Source of the DNA: Ascoidea asiatica
Lineage: Eukaryota; Ascomycota; Saccharomycetes; Ascoideales; Ascoideaceae
Assembly (NCBI GenBank): GCA_001600695.1
Contig: BCKQ01000004.1
Location: 186,001-250,000, forward strand
Direction: 5' to 3'
DNA length: 64,000 bases
The notes below the pieces were generated by a model. It was not told the DNA's origin, ran no database searches, and saw only the letters and a list, made by a program, of their open reading frames with translations. Both the position numbers and the translations under genes were made by a program. Each line of letters begins with the position of its first letter. Positions within the stretch are counted from its first letter, which is position 1. Shown in pieces: positions 30,598-43,828 of the stretch.

Positions 30598-33438
30598 ATG
30601 TTCTCGAATAATAAAGCAATAAAATACTTAATATCATCAGAATTTGATATAAATTTAGGTCCAACAATTAATCATCAATATCCAACTAAAATTCCTGGTG
30701 ATTTACCTTATTTTCCTGAATTATTATTACCTGATCAAATTCATACTAGATCTCAAGATTGGACAATAATTATTTTACATAAACATAAAAATTCAAATTC
30801 TTATAAATATTTCATCGATAATAATAATAATAATCATAATAATAATAATAATGAAAATAATAATAATGAAAATGAAAATAACTTTGATAATGATTATAAT
30901 GATTTTCAAAATAATAATAGCAATAAATTCGAATATGATGATGATATTTTATTCATATTAAATGTCGTTAATACTAGATTCAATCAAAATGTTCATAGAA
31001 ATACAATCATTAAAGGTTTAGCTTTAGCAACAAATTATCATTTTTTTCAAATTTTTAAACCTTTATTATTAATAACTTTAGATAAATTATTTGAAATTCA
31101 GATACATTCAAAAAATTTAAATTCAAATTCAAATTTAAATCAATCTCAATTAATACTTAAAAATCTTTATGATACTTTAAATAATTTACCAATTTTAAAT
31201 AATTTACCTTCAATAAATTTCGAAAAAAATTTATTAATTAATTCAATTTTAAATTTTCCAATTGATAATCATATAAATTATTTATTATCTTTATTTAATA
31301 CAAATAAAAATAAAAATAATACTAATTTTACTTTAATTATTAAAAATAATATTAATAATAATATTAAAAATAATTCTTTAAATATTAAAAATAATCATAT
31401 TGAAATTTTTTTAAATTATTTAAATTTTAAAATTCCTTTAAGAATTCCTTTATTACAATTACCTCAATCAATTGATGATTCTTCAATAAAATTATTTTTT
31501 AATCAATTTTTAAATTCAACTTTAATTTATTCTAATTTTTATCCCGAATTAACAATTTATGGTAAATCAACTCCAACAATAATTGTTTTAATTAATGCAT
31601 TTTTAACTCATAAAAAAATTTTTTATCTTGGTAATAAAAAACCTGCTAATGAAATTTGTCAATATATTTTTTCAACTATAAATTTAATTTCTGGTGGTGG
31701 TATATTATCTGGTATATTAAATAAAACTTTTCCATATATTGATTTATCAAAATATGATTTAATTGAATCTTTAGATTGGTTTTTTGCTGGAACTGCAAAT
31801 CCAACTTTTAAATTACATGATGAATTATGGGATGTATTATATGATATGGAAACAAATGAATTATTTTTATCAACTTCTTCTGTTTCAAATCCAAATATTC
31901 TTTCTTCTCAAGCTCAAAATCAGGCTCAATATAATAATATCCTTCCTCCTCCTTCTCGTTCACATTCAATCTCTAATCAATCAACTCAATTATACCATTC
32001 AATCACTAAATCTTTTTCAATTAAAAGTTTTAATAATAATAACAATAATAATAGTACAAATAGTAGAGCTAGTTGTTATACAAGTGCTTCGTCTGTTGAT
32101 TCAAGTTTTAAAGGAAATAGCACAAAAAGTTTGTCAAACTCAACTCCCTATTCAAGTTATTATGCTTCAAGTCAATATTATAATGATGATGATATTAATA
32201 CTACTGGAAATGAATCTTTGAATCCAGTTGCTTCTTTATACTCTGGAAATAATATCACTACAAATCCTAATGGGTCAATCATAAATAATAATATTAATGC
32301 AAATCTGAGCTTCACTAATACATGTACCCCATTGACAACAATAAATAGCTACGAATCTGATTTTTTGAACCCTAATGAGCTTCAACATATAAACACTTCA
32401 TTTATGAATAATAAAATAAGAAATCAAGAAAATCCAATAATTTTAGAAGATGCTAATTTCTTATCAAAACTACAATCGATGATTTATCTAAAACAAGATG
32501 ATCAAACGATTTTATTAACTTTCAGACAACATATAAATCAAATATTAAGAATATTTCAAAGTGAGAAGGACAATGATTTTTTTTCAGAGGAAATTTCTAA
32601 TAAATTTCGAAATGCAAATTCCATTAATAGCCCATTTAGCATTAACATGTTTGGTTCGAGATCTAGAAAATCCAGTAATTCTGACAGTCTTTCTTTCATT
32701 CCTGGTTCTTCATATAATAGAAGTCCATATATAATCCCTGGTTCTGGGTACTACTGGTCTTCAAAAACGGATCGCGCAAACGATCTTCGGACATATTATA
32801 TTGTCTATAAGAATAGTAAAATTTTAGCCAGTAAAAACTATGAAAGAACATTATTCTATTATTTCGATAAACAAAACATATTAAATAATCTTGGCTTATG
32901 GGTGGATGTACCCTATCATTTATTATCCCTTTCAAGAAATCCAAATTTATCTCTGATTAAAATCAATGAAATTTATTCTTCTTTCTTGAAGTACTTAACC
33001 TCAGCAAGAATGGCGGAAATCTTTTTGTTAAACGTTTACCTATTACCTTCGTATTCCTTAAATGATACAAATTCTGATAAACTTGATTCTTTTGATCAAA
33101 ATGATGGTATAGAATTGTTGTCAATGAATTTATTTCATCCAGATTCAAAGGTGAAAAAAAATGTTTTAGAATTATTGTTAGAAATTGAAAAAAATCTAAT
33201 TGGTAATATTATTGTTAAAAAAGGAATGAATCCGTTCATAAAAATAGCTTTTAATACAATTAAAAAGTCTTATAAAGAGAAAATGAAGCTTAAAGAAAAA
33301 AAGAAACAAAGGCCAAAGATCAGAGTTACGCCCAGTCAAACATTTGATCAAAAAAATTTATTCTCAATACCATCTTTGCCAGAATATCCAGAGTATTCTT
33401 TGCCAACACCAAGAAGGGGATCTCTAAGGGACTTTTGA
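30598..33438 (+). CDS. AFI1: Arf3-interacting polarity protein Afi1
   Basis: 946 residues (S. cerevisiae Afi1 893). The N-terminus matches the Afi1/Mesa N-terminal DENN-like domain: YLISSEFDINLGPTINHQYP..., PELLLPDQIHTRSQDWTIIIL. An Asn-rich insertion (about residues 78-110) interrupts it. The central part (about 295-410) matches the stabilisation-of-polarity (SPA) region (LLQLPQSIDDSSIKLF..., YGKSTPTIIVLINAFLTHKKIFYLG), and the C-terminal part (about 720-860) carries a further conserved block (NLGLWVDVPYHLLSLSRNPNLSLIKINEIYSSFL). A Ser/Asn-rich disordered segment separates them. Afi1 localises asymmetrically at the cortex and acts downstream of Arf3 in polarised growth. CTG codons occur in-frame (for example in NLSLIKIN). 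Start is the first ATG after an AATAT-rich leader. Confidence 0.86.
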   Translation: MFSNNKAIKYLISSEFDINLGPTINHQYPTKIPGDLPYFPELLLPDQIHTRSQDWTIIILHKHKNSNSYKYFIDNNNNNHNNNNNENNNNENENNFDNDYNDFQNNNSNKFEYDDDILFILNVVNTRFNQNVHRNTIIKGLALATNYHFFQIFKPLLLITLDKLFEIQIHSKNLNSNSNLNQSQLILKNLYDTLNNLPILNNLPSINFEKNLLINSILNFPIDNHINYLLSLFNTNKNKNNTNFTLIIKNNINNNIKNNSLNIKNNHIEIFLNYLNFKIPLRIPLLQLPQSIDDSSIKLFFNQFLNSTLIYSNFYPELTIYGKSTPTIIVLINAFLTHKKIFYLGNKKPANEICQYIFSTINLISGGGILSGILNKTFPYIDLSKYDLIESLDWFFAGTANPTFKLHDELWDVLYDMETNELFLSTSSVSNPNILSSQAQNQAQYNNILPPPSRSHSISNQSTQLYHSITKSFSIKSFNNNNNNNSTNSRASCYTSASSVDSSFKGNSTKSLSNSTPYSSYYASSQYYNDDDINTTGNESLNPVASLYSGNNITTNPNGSIINNNINANLSFTNTCTPLTTINSYESDFLNPNELQHINTSFMNNKIRNQENPIILEDANFLSKLQSMIYLKQDDQTILLTFRQHINQILRIFQSEKDNDFFSEEISNKFRNANSINSPFSINMFGSRSRKSSNSDSLSFIPGSSYNRSPYIIPGSGYYWSSKTDRANDLRTYYIVYKNSKILASKNYERTLFYYFDKQNILNNLGLWVDVPYHLLSLSRNPNLSLIKINEIYSSFLKYLTSARMAEIFLLNVYLLPSYSLNDTNSDKLDSFDQNDGIELLSMNLFHPDSKVKKNVLELLLEIEKNLIGNIIVKKGMNPFIKIAFNTIKKSYKEKMKLKEKKKQRPKIRVTPSQTFDQKNLFSIPSLPEYPEYSLPTPRRGSLRDF

Positions 33439-34015
33439 ATAAACTAGCTTTAAGTATGCTAAGCTACTTTTGTCTCCTTTGAATTTTTTATTTTTTTTTA
33501 CTAAAACTAAAAAAACTAAGTCTTAATTTCAATTCCACTTTTCTATTTCCATTCCACTTTTCTATTTCCATTTGTTTTTATCATTTGTTTCTCTTTTCTT
33601 TAATTCTCTTCAAATGTATTAAAATTACTTATTTTACCTGTTCTTTGCTACTTTTCTTTTTTTTATAGGTTTTTAATGATTTAGATTTTTGTTTTAAAAT
33701 AACTTTTTTATTAAAATTCGATTATCAATCTATATATTTAATTTTACTCAATATTTTCTTAGTTACTTATGTGGCAGAAATCATATTTAACGCGAGCTGA
33801 ACATATATCTGACATTAGATAAAATTTTTCCTTTAAAAACTTTAATACATTAAAAAAAATAATATAATGATAATAAAACTAATTTTACAAATTCTATTTT
33901 GCATTGCCATTTTTGACAATTCAAAATTGATGTCAACTTTGAATAGCAAGTTAGTAAAATACAAAGAAACCAACTGAAATTTGATTTAATTTGGTAAGCA
34001 AATTAAATTAAATGA
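33439..34015. other. Intergenic between convergent genes
   Basis: 577 bp between AFI1 (+) and NAM7 (-). T-rich 3' sequence with a 19-bp tandem duplication (ATTCCACTTTTCTATTTCC twice, 33532-33569). No gene seen. Confidence 0.5.
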
Positions 34016-37000
34016 TCAAAATCTCATTCTTGTGCCAAAGTTACTAGAGATACTAGCGATATCATCTTCAATATTTTTCCCACTGGAATATCTTCCTTCA
34101 TAAGAGTTATTATTATTGAGCTGTTCTAGCTTTGCACTGAAATCAGTTTGGACCTTACCAGAAGAATTATAAAAAGCAGCTTGATTGGAATTTCTAAGCT
34201 CATTTATTTCACGAGATCCAGCCTGGTTAAAACCAGTATTGAAAGTATCAAATGAGTTTAAACTTTCTGGAATATAGGAAACTAGCGAAGAGGTATCAAA
34301 ATCGTTAACAGTGGAGGCCATGTCTGCAGTTGATGCTGCAAAATTGTTATTCTCGTTATATGGTCTATAAGTTTGATAGGAAGGAGTTTTTCTATTATTC
34401 AATTGCACAGTACAAAGTTGCAAATTATCAAGAGGACCTTCAACTAAACATCCCTTTTCTCTAAAATGGGTCAATAAATTATTCCACAATGAATTCTTAG
34501 CTAAAGATCTTGGATTACCCAAAATGATCAATCCGTATTTAGCTCTTGTAAGTGCAACATTAAGTCTTCTAGGGTCTGAAAGAAAACCTATTATTTTTCC
34601 TTCATTAGCACGGACACACGAAAGAATAATAAAATCCTTTTCTCGACCTTGAAAAGCATCAACACTAGCAACTTCAACATCCATATAAAGATCATTACTC
34701 AAAGAGCCATTATGCGTCATATATTGAGTTATATAAGCTCTTTGTCCTTCATAAGGGGTAATAATTCCAATTTGATTCGACTTAACACCATCATTAAATA
34801 ATCTAGTTACAATTTTCTCAACATTAATGGCTTCTACACGATTCAAATAGGACGTTCCGGAAGCAGAAATTTCTTCTCTACCATAATTAGCCCAAAACAT
34901 CATAGGAATAGACAGAATTGGCCAAGGAAACAATGAGTTAGGAACTAATCTATCATCTGTAGTAACTCCATTTTGTAATGATCCTTCATAAAATACATTT
35001 GATGGAAATTCAGAAAGGAACGGATTCATTCTGTATTGCACCTCTAACCTAATAGGAATGTGTCCGAGAAGAACTAGTCTTTCAAATAAAGACTGCTTTA
35101 AGCCAGCATCACCTGCCTTTTTATCAAGAATTACTGGACCAAGCTGTTGATGGTCACCAACAAGAATCACCTGTTTGGCACCTTTTATTATTGGAATAAG
35201 ACACTCAGGTTCAGAGGCTTGTGTACTTTCATCAATAAGAACAGTTCTAAATTTAGAGGTTGCTAATCTTTTATCACCTGCACCAACACAAGTACAACAA
35301 ACTACATCACAAGAACTTAGCAACTTATTTTCAGCTCTTCTTATTAATTTTAGATATTTTTTAGAATCATTAGATGACAATTCCCCAACTTCTTCTTTTA
35401 ACTTCATTAATTTTTTGAGTTCCCCTTTAAGATTTGATTTAACAAGAGAATGCAAAGAAAGATGAGAAACAGAACTTTCAACATCCTCACGAGATCTAGC
35501 AGTAAGCCTGATGATTCTCAACCCTAAGGAAGAAAGTTTAGAGGCTAAATGATCAACTGCAACATTTGAAGGAGCACAAACCAATATTCTTTCTTTATTA
35601 ATTTTAGAAAGGTGATAAACAATTGTTGCAGATGTTACAGTTTTACCAGTACCTGGTGGACCTTGAATTAAAGATAATGGACGTTGTAAAACAGCCTTTA
35701 CAGCATTAGCTTGAGATATATTCAAATCGGTTAATTGTGGAAGAGAAAACTTTTGAGGTAATTTTACATCAAATTCGATTTCGGGTACATCATGACCTAA
35801 TAATCTATGATAAATATAACCAGAAACAGATTCTTTATCAACAGCAAATATTTTCATTGCAGTTTGCATTCTATCATATGAAGTACCTTTCCAAACAAAA
35901 TCAGCTGTAAAACTGTTAGTTAAAGATACAGGTGGAGGGTTTCTTTGATTACATAATTCCAAAGTAAATTCTTCTTGATAAGCAGAAGGTAATTTTACAA
36001 TAAAACCATTACATTCCCAAGGTTCATGTTCAGTTCCGGAATATCTTAATACCATTTCATCACCAACTGCAACTTTTAATTCATTCGATTCAAAAGTTGA
36101 TAAAGCGAAAGAAGCAAGATGACGATTATTTAAACCAAGAGACCATTTTACAGATATATGCTCTAAACCTTGAGATTCTTTTAAATGTTTATCATAATCA
36201 GCTTCTAATTTAACAAGAGGACCAAAAGATCTTTGATATTCATAAGCATCTTTGTAACGCATAAGAATTGGAAATATTTCTTCTTCTTCAGCAGTTGTTT
36301 TTTCAATATCTTCTAAAGTTGCATTTTTATTTAACCTCCATTGAGCTTCAAGTTTTGAAATTTGAGAAGGAGTTATTAAACGAGCATGAAGTTGATCCTC
36401 ATCAGAAGGAACAGCAGCTATCCAAGATAAAAGCTGTCTATTTTCAATTAATGGTTGCCATTGCTCCGTATCCCAATTAACATCTTTTGACTGAGCACAA
36501 GGTAATCTACATAAAATAACTACAACAGATTCAGATTTAGCAGAAACATAACCTAAAATAAAAATATTTTTACTTCCACAATTATAACATTCTAAAGTTG
36601 TTTCACCAAGATCACAATCTGGATGTAACGATATAGAATTATGATGAGATATAACAAGATGTGTTATAATATGCGAACCAGAAGTTGATTGTTTTGAATT
36701 ACAAAACCATTTTTTACAAACTTCACATTTTGCAACACATGAGGTCGAATGAACCCCACAATAAACGCAAGCATGTAAGGGTAGTTCCTGAGGTTGATTT
36801 CCATCAGAATTGTTTTCTTCTATATCATCAATAATCTCATCAAATCTATCATTATCTTGAGCCGTAAGATTAAGATTTTGATTATTATTATGATTCTTAT
36901 TATGATCGTGACTTGGAATTTGATTATTATTTTTATTTTCAGGAAAATCGCCTATTAAAGAAAGAGAATCATTGTCGCCAATAGTTGAAGGGACAAAATT

Positions 37001-37081
37001 ACTATTGATACTTTCATTATCTGAATCAGATTCAGCTTTTGAGTTCAGGTTATTAAATAAAATATTTTGACCAATATCCAT
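34016..37081 (-). CDS. NAM7: ATP-dependent RNA helicase Upf1, nonsense-mediated decay
   Basis: 1021 residues (S. cerevisiae Nam7/Upf1 971). Central SF1 RNA helicase of nonsense-mediated mRNA decay; cytosolic, works with Upf2/Upf3 and release factors. Visible: N-terminal acidic/Asn-rich tail, the Cys/His-rich CH domain about 102-265 (HACVYCGVHSTSCVAKCEVC and later CYNCGSKNIFILG, the Upf2-binding zinc module), stalk and 1B domain, then RecA1 with Walker A GPPGTGKT at about 474-481 and motif II DEST at about 612-615, QYRMNPFLSEFPSNVFYEG (motif III-IV area), and RecA2 with VASVDAFQGREKDFIILSCVRAN (motif V) and RRLNVALTRAKYGLIILGN (motif VI). The C-terminal ~110 residues are Asn/Ser-rich. CACGTG lies at 37418-37423, 340 bp upstream. 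Confidence 0.97.
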   Translation of the reverse strand: MDIGQNILFNNLNSKAESDSDNESINSNFVPSTIGDNDSLSLIGDFPENKNNNQIPSHDHNKNHNNNQNLNLTAQDNDRFDEIIDDIEENNSDGNQPQELPLHACVYCGVHSTSCVAKCEVCKKWFCNSKQSTSGSHIITHLVISHHNSISLHPDCDLGETTLECYNCGSKNIFILGYVSAKSESVVVILCRLPCAQSKDVNWDTEQWQPLIENRQLLSWIAAVPSDEDQLHARLITPSQISKLEAQWRLNKNATLEDIEKTTAEEEEIFPILMRYKDAYEYQRSFGPLVKLEADYDKHLKESQGLEHISVKWSLGLNNRHLASFALSTFESNELKVAVGDEMVLRYSGTEHEPWECNGFIVKLPSAYQEEFTLELCNQRNPPPVSLTNSFTADFVWKGTSYDRMQTAMKIFAVDKESVSGYIYHRLLGHDVPEIEFDVKLPQKFSLPQLTDLNISQANAVKAVLQRPLSLIQGPPGTGKTVTSATIVYHLSKINKERILVCAPSNVAVDHLASKLSSLGLRIIRLTARSREDVESSVSHLSLHSLVKSNLKGELKKLMKLKEEVGELSSNDSKKYLKLIRRAENKLLSSCDVVCCTCVGAGDKRLATSKFRTVLIDESTQASEPECLIPIIKGAKQVILVGDHQQLGPVILDKKAGDAGLKQSLFERLVLLGHIPIRLEVQYRMNPFLSEFPSNVFYEGSLQNGVTTDDRLVPNSLFPWPILSIPMMFWANYGREEISASGTSYLNRVEAINVEKIVTRLFNDGVKSNQIGIITPYEGQRAYITQYMTHNGSLSNDLYMDVEVASVDAFQGREKDFIILSCVRANEGKIIGFLSDPRRLNVALTRAKYGLIILGNPRSLAKNSLWNNLLTHFREKGCLVEGPLDNLQLCTVQLNNRKTPSYQTYRPYNENNNFAASTADMASTVNDFDTSSLVSYIPESLNSFDTFNTGFNQAGSREINELRNSNQAAFYNSSGKVQTDFSAKLEQLNNNNSYEGRYSSGKNIEDDIASISSNFGTRMRF

Positions 37082-38848
37082 TTTTCATTTCCTTTTGATA
37101 TTTAGGATCTATTTCATTAATAATATAGTATACACACAAAGTTCAAATCTTTGGATTTTAATATTCAAAAAGTGGACAACCAAACAAATAGCATCAACAA
37201 AATAAACAATAAAAGTTTCTGAAAAGTGTATAAGTAACTTTGCTTCAAGTTTGTAATAAAATCTCTACTGCAAAAAACTAGAGTTACTTCATTTTAGGAA
37301 ATTGAATAAATAAAAATCTCTGATAAAGATTCAAAACTCCAAATTTCCAAAAAACTCCTGCAGGGTAAGAATCACCTAAAAAAAACAGAAAAAGGCTGAA
37401 AACAAGAAAAACAACACCACGTGAGTTTATTTAAGGTCACATGGTAGTTTTGAAAGAAGAACCATAAATATGGCGATTAAAAATATGTATAGAAATTGAT
37501 CCAATTTTTAATGAATATTGCAAAACACGAATAAACGATTTTCAAGAGAGAAAAACTGAACCTTTTAATAATTTTCAAAGTAGAAAATTATTTCATGAAA
37601 CTTAAACTGATAAAATGTTATTTTGTACTAGTAAAGAGCATTTTTCATTGGTCTTTAAGGAAAATTTTAGTGTAGAAATATATTTGGAGATTCCTTTGAA
37701 CAAATAGTGTAACGTTATATAAAACTTTTAAATATTTATTTATAATGAAATAAAGAATAACTCGAAAGAGAATCTTTTGGTTTGAGCGAAAATAATTTCT
37801 TCTTTTCTGAGATTTTTTTAAACCATTTTGAGTTGAAGCTATTGATTCTTTACAATTGTTTCCATTCAAATTAGGTATTAAATTATTTTTTAGTCATAGT
37901 TAAGATAAAATCGGCCAATAGGAAAATCACTTTGTTCCAGAAAAAAATTATACAATTATTATAATCTTACTTTTCTTTTAGGATCTGCTTTAAAAAAAAT
38001 TACGATTTTATTAAATTTGATGTACTCTATATCAATCACATTTGTTATAAATCAACTCATTTCAAGATAAATGTATCGTAGTTAATAGGAAAAAAGAGAT
38101 TACGCCAATTAAAAAAACTATATCACTCTAAACTTCAAATAAACAACTGAAATAAAAAACCAAAAGAAAAAAATGCATCACGAAAAAAACAAAAAAGACC
38201 AAAATTATGACCGAAAAGCAAATATATAAAAAAGGATCTTGTAGTAATACCAATTATGTACTAATAATCAAATTCATTTAAATCATGCTAATCTAATCGA
38301 AATAACTTTTATCATCAAAAATTTATTTCCTTGTCGCTTCGGGGATCAATGAATTCATTTACTTACTGGCACTTTCACCAAAGTCTTCAAGAACAATTAA
38401 GTTCATTCATAAATTTAGAGTGGCTAAGCTCAGTTTTCCGGATATAGGCATTATTATCAAAATAATTTTCGGCTTTTCGAAATATATATTTATTGAATAA
38501 ACAAAATTTAATATTACTTCATTTATTTGTGTACATTTATAATTGCTATTTGAGCATAATAAATTAATAACTATAAGGTCATATTTTCAATCTTATCTTA
38601 CTTTATTATATTTAGCTCTTCTTCTATTTCTTTTTTGCTATATTACTTTTAAATATTTGCTTAATTTCATACATAATTTCTATCATTATTACTCTTTATG
38701 TAAGTAAAAGTTCCAGAAGGACGAAAAAAATTTCAATTTATCCTTAGTCCGAATAGTTCAGTTTTTACCCTTTTGTTTCATTTGTCAGTTCAACAATTGG
38801 GTAGCTAGATTTTTCACTTCTGCCCCTCAATCAAAATTTGGATTGAAA
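37082..38848. other. 1.77-kb intergenic region, NAM7 promoter and EAF1 3' end
   Basis: AT-rich with CACGTG at 37418-37423. A 74-codon minus-strand open frame (37645-37869) is the longest; its composition is ordinary but it has no domain, so it is not called. No tRNA or other structured RNA gene recognised. Confidence 0.45.
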
Positions 38849-39962
38849 TTAATTTCCATTTTTCCCGTTCAAATTTACATTAGATTGAGTACTATTAGGT
38901 CTTGGAATCATATTTGATAATTGCTGTAGAGGTACCTGGGGTGTTGCAATTATGTTTCTCTGAATAGGAGACTGAATTGGGAGATTCATAGGAACATTGG
39001 CATTTATACCAATAGGAACTTGCATAATAACAGGGGAATTGACAGGCATCTGAATAGCTTGAGCTTGTGCCTGAGCTTGAGCATGAGCTTGAGCTTGAGC
39101 TTGTGCCTGAGCTTGAGCTTGAGCTTGAGCTTGTGCCTGCAATTGTAGTTGTAATTGATGCTGAGCCTGAAATTGGGGACTATTTTGAATTTGAGGATTT
39201 GAAACCATTCCATCATTATAAACACCTTTAGAGTAAGCATTTAAAAACTGCATGATAAACTGATTTTTTTGTTGCTGACTGCAAGCCAAATTATTTATCG
39301 AGGCTATTTTTTGAGCAGCTGCAGGTGGTAAACCTGAAAGATTAAATTTCATAGGAAGGGGAGGATTCACTTTTAAATTGTCAGCCCGAGCTACCTGATT
39401 TATTGGATTGGGATTGATAGTAGGCGTTCTTGGTAGATTATTCTTACCAATTCCATTGTTGTTAATATTATTATTAGGCAAATTATTGTTATTAGACATA
39501 TTGGAAATGTGATTGTTATTATTAGATATATTGGACATGTTATTGTTGTTATTGGATATATTGGACATGTTATTGTTGTTATTAGATATATTATTATTTC
39601 CACCACTACTAACACGATTATGGCCTAAATTTGGGTTAGAGTTACTTTTTGGTATACTTAATTTTTGTGATTTTGGATGCTGTCTATTTATCATAGCTAT
39701 AGTTAATTTCTTGATTTCTTCTTGAGGCAATGTAGGATTTTGTTTTTGAATTTGTTGAATTATATGAGATAAATGATCTCGTCGAATAGTGTTATTAGCT
39801 GAACTCTCATCTCCATTAGGTAACTGGATGTTAACATTATTGGGTTGATTGATAGGACTACCGGAACCAATAGAAGACTGCTGTTGTTGCTGTGATTGTT
39901 GAAAACGAAACTGTTGTTGTTGAAGTTGTAATTGCTGCTGTTGATGTTGTTGTTGTTGTTGC

Positions 39963-40010
<48 letters not shown>

Positions 40011-43000
40011 TGCTGTTGTTGTTGCTGCTGACGTTGCTGCAATAAAGCCTTTTTTTTTTGAAAAATAATTTGCTGAAACTCTTCAGTAGTATATTGATGA
40101 TTTGGCACAGACTGCCCATCCAATGGCCTAGAACTAACAGTTTGCTGTAAACGAGAACCATTTCTTGCAGGAGAATTAGCACCTGGTATTGGAGAAGAAA
40201 TATTCTTGGAGATAGAAGAGGATCTAGAAAGTTGTGAGGCACCTAAGTTTTGTTGACCTTGATTAACCTGTTGAGCTTGCTGAACCTGAGCTTGTTGAAC
40301 TTGAACTTGTGCTCGGGCTTGCAACTGTTGTTGTGGCTGTTGTTGTTGTTGTTGCTGTTGTTGTTGCTGTTGTTGTTGCTGTTGTTGTTGTTGCTGTTGT
40401 TGTTGTTGCTTTTGTTGTTGCTTTTGTTGTTGTTGTTGCTGAGCTAGAAAAGCTGCTTGGGTTTTTGGATGCATAGATGCAATAACTTGCCCGAGCTGCG
40501 GTTGTGATAATAGCTGTCTTTGGGCACCTGTAGCTTTTCTCAAGTCTGTTTCGTATTTCATTTTTGACAATTCAAGAGGTGTTCTTGGAGGTGCCTGATT
40601 TATATCGCTACCTTGGGCATATTTTCTGATAGAGCTAGACTTGGGTTTAGGCTTACTTTCTCGGCGTTTCATACATTTTTTGATCGCTTCAAACATACTA
40701 GCCCAGCGTAATTTACGGTGTCCTCTCTGAATTGATTCAACACCAACCCCTAAAGACATTACTCTTAACTTTGTTGAGTTCTGCAATTTACTAATCTGTT
40801 CTATCCAAGATATTGTAGCCTGGGCGTACGGTCCCCTTAGATCATTTAACTGGAATTTATCTGTGCTAAGTTGAAAAAATCGTTCAAAGCATTGCCAGGC
40901 AGTTCTTCTTTCTATTGCACTCACGTATGAGAAATGACCTGAGTTAGCACTCAAGCAAGAAGAAATCAAGCTCCAGTTGTTTTGATACTTTTCGAACAAA
41001 CTTTTTAAATCTTTATCCTCCTTGGGAGTCCAGATAGAAGGAGCCTTATGAGAAGTTGCCTTTGCAGATGGTGGCTTTGGTGGAGATAAATAAACTGATA
41101 GTTGCTTTTTATCATAAGAAAATAATCCATTTTTCGATTTTTCCCTTTTTCGAGAAAAAACATGGCTTTCCAAGCTTTCTTTTCTTTTGTCTTTCAAGGA
41201 AATTTTAAACCAATCTTGAGACTCTTCATAGGGAACTAAAAGTTTTGAAACTGGAACAATAGGAATCTTTTTAAACTCATCCCCGATTATTTTAAGTGTC
41301 TCATGACTTTTGTCTCTTAAAGCTTTTTTCTTTCTTAATTGTGATGGAGTCAAAAATTCATTTTCAAGAAAAGACATATCAAATTCATTGAATGCAGAAT
41401 ACAAAGGTAAATCCTCAACTATAGATTTGTTTATTGGATGAAGATTTTGGAAGGACAATGATAGCTTAAAAGGTGATATAATTTTTTCAGGGGCATTTAT
41501 GCTTTCCTTTCCTGATTGTTTTTGAATAGCTTTCAAAGGATTAGTTTCAACTAAATCATCTTTTGTTTGCAATTCTGAGGTATTTTGTTTTTCAATAAGC
41601 TTAGATACATCCAAGCTTTTTGTCAAATTGTCAGATATATCATTTAATGTGCTAGACTTTAAAGAAGTCAATTTTTTAAGCTTAGACTGAGAAGGTCTCA
41701 CTTTTATACAACAAGCTTGTTTTCCATAAGTCCAGAAGTCCTGAATACTTTTTGAGATGTAAAGACAAGAGGCAATTTTATATTTCCTTCCTTCTTTAAA
41801 ATCAGTTGACATCCAACTCATTTCACTCAATAAATAATCCCATTGGGAATAATTGATTTTGACATTCCCTCTTAAGTTTCCACCTCTCATAGAGCCCATA
41901 ACCTCACCACTTTTGAATATGAAAGGGTCTTGATATCGTTCTGGTTGTCTGAAAGACCATTTTTCGGAATGTTTTAGTTCTTCAATTCTTGAGTGAACAG
42001 TAGAAATTTTTCCTTCTAGTAAAGCCACCTTATATACCTCACTGGAAAGAACTTTATGAGATTTGAGTATCAATTTATATATAGGTAAGGCTCTGGTAAA
42101 ATAGCATAGCTCAGCTAATGAAGATGATTTAATAAAAGCAAGAGGATACGACTCAGATGTTATTAATAATAAAAGTTTTGAGAGTTCTTTCTCCTTTAAG
42201 CCAAATTCTTTTTGAAAATTTTTGACAGCCTGAAGCTGTTTTAAATGGTCAGTTGGCAAAGTTTCAGGTACCAAAAGTTTGGGATCAAATTTTTCTAAAA
42301 GGGACTGAATTGTTTGGTTATCTTGTTCAACTTTATTGTTGTCTTTAATTGAATATTGATTTTTAATTGTTTTACTATCCTTCTCTAAATTTTCAACAGG
42401 CTTGTTCTCTTTATTATTCTGGGGTTTAGATTCAATTTTTTTTGAAATCAATAGCATGCTTGGTTTGGAGTTTATAACTTCCTTAGTTAAACCATTGGCC
42501 CGACCTTCTAACTGAGACTCCGAATTATTTTTATTTGGTATTTTAGAAGATTTAATTTTATTATTAATTTCTTCCAATTTGGAATTTTGAGTGGAAATTT
42601 TTGAATCTTTTTGGTTTTCTGTTGTTTTTTCCTTTAGATTATTTTGAGGCAAAGGTGGAATACTATTTTCAATTTTATTTTCAAGAACTTTAGTACTATC
42701 AATAGTAGGCTTGATGTTAGAATCCTTTATTGATATTTTATCTTTATGCTTTAAAAAGTTAGGAATAGCAGCGGTATTTGTTATAGATGCTTTTATATTA
42801 TTTAATTTTTGCATTTTAGTTGGTCTTGGTGTGAAATTATTATCATCTGTTTCATTTTTATGATCAATAGAAACAATTTGTTTGATATTATTATTTGTAT
42901 TTGTATTTGTAACCATTGGTTTGACATTGTTATTAATATTTGAGATAATCGGACTGGCATTACTGCTATTATTATTTGAAGTAATTGATTTGACGTTATT

Positions 43001-43797
43001 ATTATTATTATAGATAGTAGTTGGTTTGATATTATTAACAGTAGGCGTATTAAGTTGATTAATTTTGCCATGTAAGTTATATTGATCATTAATTTTGGAA
43101 GAAATTGCCTTATTTATATTTGTATTATTATTAGGGTTGAGAGTATTATTATTTATGTTTATACTTTTATTACTATTGTTGTTATTATTGTTGTTAATAT
43201 TATTGTTAATATTATTGTTAATATTATTGTTAATATTATTGTTATTATTATTGTTATTATTATTGTTACTATTATTATTACTATGGGCGTTATTATTATC
43301 AATAAGTTGTTTAGCAATTGGAGATTGAGATTTAGTCTGAGCTTGATAAGATGAAGAATTATCAGTTTTAGAATCTATATTCGAATAATTACTTTGAGAA
43401 GTTGGAGATAAATAAGTTGATAATTTGTTATTGAAATCATTTTTTTCAAGACTTTTGAATAATTTATTATTTAAAGTAGTACTTAAAGTATTATTTGAAG
43501 GTGTATTCTTAGAATTCGAAGGTGATAATAAATTAGAAGACGAATTATTCAAACCTTTGAATTGTTTTCCTATAAGTTGATTTCTGAATTTTTGTTGAGC
43601 AATGTGAAGATTTGCCTTGACACTACTTGTTATTTTTGGATTGTTATTATGTATAGAAGAAGACCGATTAGAAATGGAAGAATTGGTGCCTATAAAATTT
43701 AAATTACTATAAGTACTATTATTGTTATTATTGTTATGATTATTGCTATTATTGATGTTATTAATGTTACCAATGTTACTACTACTGTTAGTTTTAC

Positions 43798-43828
<31 letters not shown>

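Noticed and set aside
37645-37869. 74-codon minus-strand ORF in the NAM7 promoter region
   Set aside because: Composition is unremarkable, but there is no domain or splice signal, and it sits alone in AT-rich DNA.
37082-38848. Possible point centromere in a long intergenic region
   Set aside because: CACGTG is present, but I see no CDEIII-like core with a nearby AT-rich CDEII of the right size, and centromere type in this species is unknown.
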